Made by a program: the position numbers and the translations under genes. A model generated the notes under the pieces. It saw only the letters and a program-made list of their open reading frames with translations. It had not been told where the DNA came from and made no database searches. Of a DNA stretch of 64,000 bases, positions 56,236 through 64,000 are shown piece by piece (within the stretch, counting starts at the first letter, position 1; each line of letters starts with the position of its first letter). Origin of the DNA: Mallotus nudiflorus (lineage: Eukaryota; Streptophyta; Magnoliopsida; Malpighiales; Euphorbiaceae); contig CANTUR010000283.1 of NCBI GenBank assembly GCA_947683625.1, positions 15,075,001-15,139,000 on the forward strand, in the 5' to 3' direction.

Positions 56236-59215
56236 TGTAATACCCTATATTTTATTTTATTTTATTTTAATAAAAGTGATTTCCGAATTTATATTATTTT
56301 ATTATTTAAAATGACATTGTTTGTTTTTATCATCATCATCATTATTATTATTATTTTTATTAAACTACATTATTTGTATGGATATTTTATGTGTGTATTA
56401 AATTATTAGTGTGTGTGTGTGTGTATATATATATAGGTATATGTACTATGTGCATGTGTGTGTGGTGGAGAATTAATGTGTAATATTATAATATAATTTT
56501 TTTTTATATAAAGTAAGATTATTATGTATATATATATACAAAAGTTAGTAAAAAAAAAAAACAAGACATACGGGTCAACATTTTCTCTTTCCCCTACATT
56601 TCTTTTCTTTTCCTCTCCCTTGCCATTTTCTTCTTCCTTGTCTCTGTTTTTGCTTCTCTTCATGTGACCAACCAGACCAAGCTAGACCACCATGCCTCAC
56701 CACTGGATAACCACCAGCATCTCCCTCTTCATCTGGACATTGGCAACTGCTAGAGGAGGCCATCTGGAGCTGTTGAAGTCACACACAGCAGCAGCAGCAG
56801 TCCTCTTTCTGTCATTGACTCTGTTTTTAGTGAGTTGATGGGTTAAGGGTAGTAGTTTTCTGGTTGATTTCTGGTTGATCTTAGTTGATTTCTTGTTGGT
56901 TTTAGTTAGTTGTCAGGTTGATTTTTAGTTGTTTAGGGCTGTTGTTAGTTGATTTTGTGTTGATTTAATATTTTTGTTAATTTTTATTATACTTACTAAT
57001 TACCCATAATTTTTTTAATTATGTGGTTAATTGTTTTGAGTTGATCTATACTTATATTAGTGGATTTAAGTTAATTGGGGTTAATTTTGGTTAAGAGTAT
57101 ATCAAAATTAATTTAGATTAATTAAATTGATTTTTATGGAATTTTTGTATATTTATTTTGGTATTTTAAGTTTTATGTATATTTTGTTAATGTGATTAAT
57201 TAACTATTTTTGGTTGATTATTGGAGTAAATTAGTGTTAGTATTATGTTAGTAATTTTAGTAGTTATAAAATGATTTTGTTAATTTATCTAAATTTTTTT
57301 TTAGAAAAGTATTATATTATGTAAATTTTGATATAATGAATAAATGGTGTGTTTTGTAGATATGATAATTAAATACTATGTTTTAATTGTTTTGAGACAA
57401 AATGTGGTACTAAAATAATTTTTATAAATTATTTATTATTTTAGTTAATTAATACTAACCATTTTTGAAAATTTATTCAAAATTAAATTATTTATTGTTT
57501 TGTGGTTTGAATGAGTTTTTAATTAATATTTTGGTATATTTAATCTAGATGGGCAATTATAGTTGGAATTTGTCTATTTTTATATTGGATATTTGGAAAG
57601 TTAAATTGTTATTAATATTATATTATTATTTGAAATTTTATTAAATTATGGTGGAAAATAATTTTATTTAGTGTTTTAAAAACTAAACAAATTATATTTA
57701 GTATTTGTTTATTGTATTTTGGTGAACCTCGGTTGGGAATTGTATAGTCTGGGGTCCTAACCCGATGTGTTGTGCTACTGTAAATTTTGAAGTGTGTTTA
57801 TTTGCAGGATTGACTTTACTTCGGTAGAGGGATGCCCGTTTTACAGAGAAAACTCTGTCGAATTTTTGGTAGATTTTTTGTAAAACGTGACACCGGGTCA
57901 ATTCTAAAATTTTTATTCTGTGTTCAAATCGAGTTTTCTTTAGAAACTCTAGAAGTTAGGTTTTTATTTTTTGATTGTCATCTCCTTTTCTGTCTTTTAG
58001 CTGCCCCTCCAATCGTGTCTACCAGTCGAGGTCGGACACGACGTGCCAGAGGAGCACCTTTATTTTGTAAGTTAATATTTGATTTGAATGTAGGATTTTT
58101 TAATTTAAATTATATTAAATTCTTATGAGTTTAATTTTATGAGATTCTAATCAGCATTATTCATATGATCTTACATGATTTAATTTATAGTTGATTTATT
58201 TTATTTTATTTATTTACCTATTTTATTTATTGTAATTTTTATGGTTTTATTTATTTTCTTTTGTCCTTTAAATAAACCACGGTAGAACGGGCTACCTGAT
58301 GGGTTTCATCAGGACCGTGTGCGCACCGGTAAAATATGTGATTATTTAATTATTTTACTGGGGCCGATGGTCTGGTGATGCTTTGCTCTCGGACACCGCC
58401 AGTATAATTTTAATTTATATTATTAAATCACTGGGGCCGATGGCCTGGTGATGCTTTGCTCTCAGACACCGCCAGTGATATTGCATTAAGAGATATGACT
58501 GCGGCTGTGTATCCTAGTGATGCCTTGCTCTCAGGATCCGACAGTCTTGGATATAAGTGAGTCATATGACTGTTAAAAATTTATAAAATGGGTTCTACCA
58601 AATTTTTATACTAAAATGATTTTAAAAGATATTTAAATATTTATTTCTTCCCTTTTAAAAAAAATGGATTTACTATATGTATACCAATGGTTAAATAAAA
58701 TTATATTATATTATATTTCCATAAAAATTTATTTTAATGAGGTTTTCAAATCACATTCATTTTCTTTATTAACTTGCTCAGTGAGTCTGACTCCCTTCAA
58801 TTTTTTTTCAGGAGTTTGGGAGTTTACTATTAGGCCTACTTCTCTTCACTGTGGAGCTTCGTCACCAGTTATTCTACGTAGGTCTATCTAGTTATATTAT
58901 ATTTACTTTCGTATACCGCAGTAAAGAAAAATGTATAACTGTATACTTTATTTGGAAATTCATGTACTTATAATTTTATGTACTGAGATACTATGGGTTT
59001 TATGACCGATGTTTATTCCATACACTGATATTATGGTTTAAATTATATTAAGAAAAATCAGTTTGATAATGTGCATTAATATTTTCTTATTTATTGTAAA
59101 GTTTCAAAGTTAAATATTCCGTGATTTTTTTTTAAGGCTTACTATGGGTTTCGGTAGCTTTATGCTTTCCCATTCTCTAGTGTCGGTCACGTGCCCCTAG
59201 GTTCAGGTCGTGACA
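56236..59215 (+). mobile_element. Family B solo LTR, copy B2
   Basis: 2,980 bp with TG..CA ends (TGTAATACCC ... GGTCGTGACA) and a perfect 5-bp target repeat AATAC (56231-56235 and 59216-59220). Homologous to the complement of 295-3495 over the TTGCAG-to-GTGCAC block (57800-58060), the hairpin region (58357-58546), the GACTCCCTTC block (58787) and the 3' end. No gag-pol. A GT/TA microsatellite lies at 56411-56437. Confidence 0.9.
58357..58546 (+). repeat. Three tandem stem-loops with conserved loop in LTR copy B2
   Basis: Unit 1 (58357-58403): arms ACTGG/CCAGT. Unit 2 (58429-58477): arms CACTGG/CCAGTG. Unit 3 (58497-58546): outer arms GACTG/CAGTC and inner arms ATCCT/AGGAT. All share the loop GTGATGCYTTGCTCTC. 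Stem bases differ between units but still pair. Confidence 0.78.
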
Positions 59216-59220
59216 AATAC

Positions 59221-59805
59221 ACAAAATATGATGACCAAAATACAAACAACTCACATGTAACGAATTTTCTTTACATAATTGATTACTCAAGTTCTTAATG
59301 TGTGAAAGATGTAACATTCATTATGATTGAACCAACATGATTATTACTAAAAAGCGATAATAAAAATGTGGGTAAGGAAAATAAAGTTATAATTTCAATT
59401 TCTAGTGATTCTAAAATAGAATCAATTTTATCAATACATTTAAAGCACCAAAAATATAATCTTAACATTTTTAAGATTTTAAGTAGTCTAATGTGTTTGT
59501 AAAATAAAAATTAATGCCTTATAACTTCCAATTGAAGAACCAACCCCAAAATATAAATTCATGTAAAAGAAATAAGTTATCAAATACTAAAAATTAAGAG
59601 AGTTATGTTTAAATCACTTTCAAAATTTTAAAAATAAAATTGTCTCTCCATTTTATTTTGTATTAAATACCTTGAAATTCTATATATGTGTTTGTGTGTG
59701 TGTGTCAATTTAGAATACTTTTTATTTCTTTTACGTTTATGATACAATAATTTTGTATATATTTTTGTCAATTTGGGATACTTTCCATGTATTTATAATA
59801 ATAAT
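59221..59805. other. AT-rich spacer between two solo LTRs, no gene
   Basis: Contains a short TG microsatellite (59690-59704). No open frame or transposon end recognised. Confidence 0.55.
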
Positions 59806-59810
59806 AATAT

Positions 59811-62023
59811 TGTAGACGGCGAGGTTTAGCGTGCGTCCAAGATTTTAGCAAATACAACACTGTTTAGGCCCAGGACCTTAGGGAATACACTACTATGTCA
59901 CAAAGTTATAGCATGGAGAAGAGGAGTTGCCACCTAGGGTAATAACTAGGACAATTTGATTGGTATTACTCGATTCTCTAAAAAAAAGTTAGCACCACAA
60001 CCAGGAGATTCTGAGAACGAAATACTAACTTCTCTTAGTCTCGTGTTCATTTAGAATAATTTTATAAATGATTATTTCATCCTCTAATTACATGTAATTT
60101 TATTTAAACCCCATTTGACATTCATCTAACCCTAGGCATCTAGTCAATAAAATTACACATAAAAAATGCACTCAAGATTGCGTTGTCCCTAAGTCTAAAC
60201 TATCTTAATTTTATTAAAAAGCTAGATAGATTTACATCTTATTTACAAATGAGAAAGGGACTAAAGGTGGGCCTATATTTTTTATTAATTAGTGAGTCTA
60301 GATCTATTTATTTTAGTTTGTCTAAGGAATGGGCTTAAGTCTATTCAATTTTAAAGAAAAGTTAAATCAATAGGCCTAAGTCTAACTTGGTTTTATGTAA
60401 AATGAGAAGTGGGCTTAGGTCTATTTATTTTAAAAGAAATGAAACTAAGTGGGCTAAGTTAAATCTAAATAAGTTTTAATTAACTAAGTGGGCCTAAAAT
60501 CTAATTAACTTAATGGGCCTAAATTGATTTTAATCATTTAAAGTCCTAAACCATTTTTTAAGCCTATTTAAAGTGAGTTGGACCTAAGCATGGGCTTGGG
60601 GCCCAAAATAATATAAAAACCCAAAAACAGGCCCAAAATAATATAAAAACTCAAAAACACAATCCAAAACAAATAAAACATAAAAAAGGATCAAACAAAC
60701 ATTTTAGTGATTTTCTAGAAACCTTAAATCAATTACATGCAAACCCTAAATTAAGCTATTGTCACCATTGATTATAATTGATTTTTACCCAATTGAACCT
60801 AATTATTAATTGATTTTAAACATGAAAAATTAAATCTTTCACTATTTTCACTACTGGGGCTATTACAAACTATGTATAAAATTAAAATTAAACAATTATA
60901 TACCCATGAATTAAAATAACTACACAGAATACCAAAATGAAAAATAAAGATAAATTCTTAAGTTCTACTGGAAAACAACACAAGTTCTTCCATGGCATTT
61001 CATGGACCTTCCGTTCATCTAAGCACAGGTAGTATCCTCCTCAATTCATGTTCGCACATTAAAATAAAAACACAGAAATAATCATATTAGTAGTGAAATT
61101 GAATAATCAAAACAATAACAAAATAAAAATCACAAAAAGAAAAGAATAGCAAAGAATGGAATAGAAAAGAATACTGATGATTTTAAATGTTGTACAAATG
61201 CTTTGAGATAGCCCCTCAAATTGGATTATCACTATTAAAATTGACTCAGTATTGATTTGATTCTGGACTGGGATTTAATTACATTCGAAAACACTAATAG
61301 TATCCAAAATTAGGGTTTTGAAAGATAAAGGTGTATGTGAGGTGTTTTTCATGTCTAGATTTTTAGGGTTTTCTTATGCGATAGGGTTTTTTTGCGTAAC
61401 TCTCTTCTCTCTTTCACAATCGCTCTATTTTTTATTTCATCTTTTTTTTCTCAGTCTGTGTGTGAGTCTCAAGCCCCCTCACGCACGTATGCTCTTTACT
61501 TTTTAAAGCAAAGTCTGCCTGCATACTGACTTCCCAAATTTACAGGAATAATCTAATCTCTCCAAAACAAACAGATAAGAATTTTGATTTTTGAAAGTTA
61601 TTTATGCATTTTGAATGCGTTGAAATTTTTATCAGATAATAATAATAATTAAATTAAATTTTCAACCAATCAAAACACTGAAAAAATTAAATAAATAAAT
61701 AAATAACATAAAAAAAATCAAAAAATGTGACTTTTTAATGCATTGGCATTGTATAATGCCGACCGACATTGTATAATATTGATTGGCATTACATAGTACC
61801 GGTCGGCATTGTGTAATACCAGTCGACATTATACCAATGTCAATCCTGGTTACCTAAAAACCCCTAAAAAATTGACTTCCTTGTTATCAAATTATAAAAA
61901 ATATTATAATTTAGTCCCTAAAGTTCATAAAATTGACAACCAAGTTCAATTTTTGAATAAATTTCATCATAGGGGCTTATGTCACAATTGTGCACAATTG
62001 CATCCTGAAATTAGGTGTTTACA
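59811..62023 (-). mobile_element. Family C solo LTR, copy C2
   Basis: 2,213 bp in minus orientation. It starts (minus) TGTAAACACCTAATTTCAGG and ends GCCGTCTACA; perfect 5-bp target repeats AATAT at 59806-59810 and 62024-62028. Shares with C1 (37152-39413) the GGTGGCRACTCCT and GCTAAATCTTRCCGT-like 3' blocks and a GCCCA-rich centre. No coding content. Confidence 0.9.
60265..60640 (-). promoter_or_regulatory. Cluster of TGGGC(C/T) motifs in LTR C2
   Basis: About eight copies of TGGGCY or GGGCC(C)A on the plus strand within about 375 bp (for example 60267, 60329, 60411, 60451, 60487, 60514, 60590). TGGGCY is the plant 'site II' element bound by TCP factors. C1 has a similar cluster (about 38540-39010). 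Regulatory role is inferred. Confidence 0.4.
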
Positions 62024-62091
62024 AATATAGTAGTTATGGGAATTTGGTTAGTTTTGGTTCTCTTCAATATAATTTAATAATATATCAGTAA

Positions 62092-62973
62092 ATGAAAGAT
62101 GAAGATGGGTGTGACTTAAATAGTAGACCACTTACTTAACATGCAAGAGGTACAACAATCAATACCTCACATATCCATTCAATTATTAGGTAGCATGTAT
62201 TTAATTTTGTTATTTTTTGGTTTACTTTTAGTTTTTTATCTTATTTTAAATGTGCAAAAAATGTGGAGGTGCTTTTGGCACTTCTAGTTTTGGTTTAGGA
62301 GATGTTACTAGTTGTGAAAATTGTGCTTAAGATAAAGAAAGTGAATATAAAGACACCAAAGGTAGAGAGGATGATAAGAAAAAGAAAGCTTACAATTTAA
62401 AGTTTATTAAAATTATTGGTGATGGTGATGGTGATAAGTTTATTGAAATTGTTGGTGATAGTGATAAGTTAAAGGATTATATTAGGGTCTATTCTGTTTT
62501 ATTATTTTTATATCTTTTTGGTTTTTGATTTGTTTTATGTTTTTATTTTAAGGGTGATCAGAAATTGTCTGAGAATGTTATTTTTAATTCCAATATGAAA
62601 GATAGTTCTATTAAAGATTATGTTCATGGTGTTGATAGTGATGAAGTGTAGAAGGATTCTAATTTGGTGTGTTCTTTTTTATGTATATTAATTTAGTACC
62701 TTTTTGGTTTCTAACTTTGCTTTTAATGTGTTATTTTATTTTTTAGGTGAAGAGACTGTATTTGATGATGTTAATCATATTTTTAGTGTTATTTATTCTA
62801 CTATAAAAGCTGCTTGTGGTTTGAGTGGAGATGTATATATTTTTATTTTTTCTGTTTTGTTTATGGTTGTCTTTTTTTTTTTTTTTGAATAGGCTATTGA
62901 AAAGGGTGATTTTATGTCTCTTTATAACCAATATAGTATTACTGGTGGATAGAGTGTTAAGCATGCTACTGTG
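62092..62973 (+). pseudogene. Decayed multi-exon gene with very short introns
   Basis: Candidate exons: 62092-62189, 62250-62486, 62553-62666, 62747-62832 and 62893-62973. They are separated by T-rich gaps of 59-80 bp beginning GT and mostly ending AG. The second exon reads MCKKCGGAFGTSS, GDVTSCENCA and then a Lys/Asp-rich stretch ending GDSDKLKDYIR; CKKC and CENC could bind zinc. The third reads GDQKLSENVIFNSNMKDSSI, the fourth EETVFDDVNHIFSVIYSTIK, the fifth EKGDFMSLYNQYSITGG. Exon lengths 237, 114 and 81 are multiples of three; the fourth is one base short of 87 and seems to have lost a base at its acceptor. In-frame stops occur in exons 1, 2, 3 and 5. Product not recognised. Confidence 0.5.
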
Positions 62974-63094
62974 GTATTTGTTTAGTTTTTTTCTGTGTAA
63001 TTTATTTTTGTTGCTTTATATGTTTAGTTTCTGACATTGTTTTATATTATTATATCCAATTATTAAATTTATTTTTGAAAGTATTATATTTTGT

Positions 63095-63760
63095 GAGTGA
63101 CTGGCAACTCTCAGGAGTAATTTACATGTTTAGAATAGAGGGACCTAGCAACTTTACCAAAAGGAACATCCATTTCGTTTACGGGACAGGGACAATTTTT
63201 AGTCTCGATAGGATGCGAGACATTTTATATTTGTAGAGTTGCCTTCGATTTTTTAGAAAATTGAAAAAAAATATGTAAGGGACGACATCAGGTCACTCAA
63301 AGAGTATTGTCCCTAGCAAAGATTCTAGGTTCGGGAGATCACATTTACTTTTTGGTATTTCTCATTATACAATACTCAATATATGGCTACCACAACACAC
63401 TAGATTCGATAATGATAGTTTATATATGCACATTCACACAACACAATGAATAATAACGGAAAGTAAATGATTATTCATAATAATTACATGACTTTCCTAG
63501 TAAACACATATGAAAGAAAAAATAAGTGCGGAAATGTAAATCTAGTCCTAGATCTAGAATACACCTGCAATTAGTGGTTAACACAACTATATGCAATTCC
63601 ATCCATTTAACCACAAGGACAACAAATAAGCAGAGAGATGCATATAATCATGTGCACTTACAAGATTATTAAAATAAAAATATAATGATTACTAAAAAGA
63701 TAAAACATTCTTAAATAATAAGAAAAATAAACAAAGACACATAATTGCATCACCAAAGCA
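63095..63760 (-). mobile_element. Probable LTR fragment of another retrotransposon
   Basis: TGTGAGTGACTGGCAACTC begins a block of GC-richer sequence with GGGACGACATCAGGTCACTC and GTATTGTCCCTAGCAAAG, and with 'GAGTTGCC' near 63236. Such blocks occur near the 3' ends of plant gypsy LTRs, and the family C ends show a similar GGTGGCRACTCC. No target repeat or second end was found. Confidence 0.3.
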
Positions 63761-63764
63761 TGAA

Positions 63765-63956
63765 ATGGAAGCTCTAGCTAAAGAATGTGAACTTTCACAT
63801 TATTTGATGCATTTTAATGCAAAAATAAGAGAAAATACTTATTGTCATGTTGGAGAGTGGAATGATGTAACTTTAATGCAAAGATGTGGTTTTGAGCATA
63901 TTGAGGGACAAATTTATTTAAATATAGTAGAAAATGCAAGTATGATGCAAAATTGA
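63765..63956 (+). CDS. Unrecognised short ORF
   Basis: 63 codons, MEALAKECELSHYLMHFNAK ... NIVENASMMQN. The composition is that of a soluble protein rather than AT noise (balanced Glu, Arg, Cys, His), so it may be an exon remnant continuing out of the window. No family recognised. Confidence 0.3.
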   Translation: MEALAKECELSHYLMHFNAKIRENTYCHVGEWNDVTLMQRCGFEHIEGQIYLNIVENASMMQN

Positions 63957-64000
63957 TGATTTTTATAGAAAATAATGTTTTTGTTGTTCACTAGATTCAA

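Noticed and set aside
1..64000. CRISPR arrays, bacterial operons, Shine-Dalgarno sites
   Set aside because: The sequence is plant nuclear DNA; no regularly spaced direct repeats with unique spacers were seen.
1..64000. tRNA or rRNA genes
   Set aside because: No cloverleaf with A and B boxes or rRNA core motif noticed; the tRNA-like matches are primer binding sites of the retrotransposons.

Overview
The window looks like plant nuclear heterochromatin, probably from a dicot. It is AT-rich, carries no intact host gene, and is almost entirely nested transposable elements. The evidence for a plant is a set of plant-type Ty1/copia elements (including Sireviruses) primed by initiator-Met tRNA, plant MULE transposons with a plant mobile domain gene and a GRF zinc-finger gene, solo LTRs, a cytokinin isopentenyltransferase (IPT) pseudogene and a PPR gene fragment. 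All coordinates, target-site duplications (TSDs) and homologies were read by eye; no alignment or database search was run.

Layout. (1) Positions 1-19256 are a minus-strand Copia element (Copia-1) whose 3' end lies left of the window. It is interrupted by a solo LTR of family B (295-3495, TSD TTCAA) and by a complete Sirevirus-like element, Copia-2 (5145-15524, TSD CATCT). (2) Positions 19257-21048 hold no recognisable gene. (3) Positions 21049-53218 are an IPT pseudogene split by a roughly 31.3-kb insertion, MULE-1 (21830-53138). MULE-1 has inverted ends and a 9-bp TSD with 7 of 9 matches. It contains a broken MuDR-type transposase, two unrecognised ORF remnants, a plant mobile domain gene remnant and tandem subterminal repeats. 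It was later hit by a second Sirevirus, Copia-3 (25870-36220, TSD TGTAT), by a family C solo LTR (37152-39413, TSD GATAC/GATAT) and by a second MULE (45412-51273) with about 260-bp inverted repeats, its own broken transposase and a convergent GRF zinc-finger gene. Without these, MULE-1 is about 12.8 kb. (4) Positions 54315-55536 are a small Pack-MULE-like element with a perfect 9-bp TSD carrying what looks like the 5' end of a PPR gene. (5) Positions 56236-59215 are a second family B solo LTR (TSD AATAC), and 59811-62023 a second family C solo LTR in reverse (TSD AATAT). (6) Positions 62092-62973 hold a decayed multi-exon gene with very short introns, followed by an LTR-like fragment and an unrecognised short ORF.

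Interplay. Every autonomous element is dead: stops, frameshifts and lost catalytic residues affect reverse transcriptase, integrase and protease. The most interesting signals are non-coding. Both Sireviruses carry clusters of a perfect palindrome in the LTR upstream of the TATA box, and again just upstream of their extra post-pol ORF; in Copia-3 a TATAAATA box also precedes that ORF. The palindrome sequence differs between the two elements but is shared between LTR and internal cluster within each, which suggests an internal promoter that copies the LTR promoter. The family B LTRs carry tandem stem-loops with a conserved loop and compensating stem changes.
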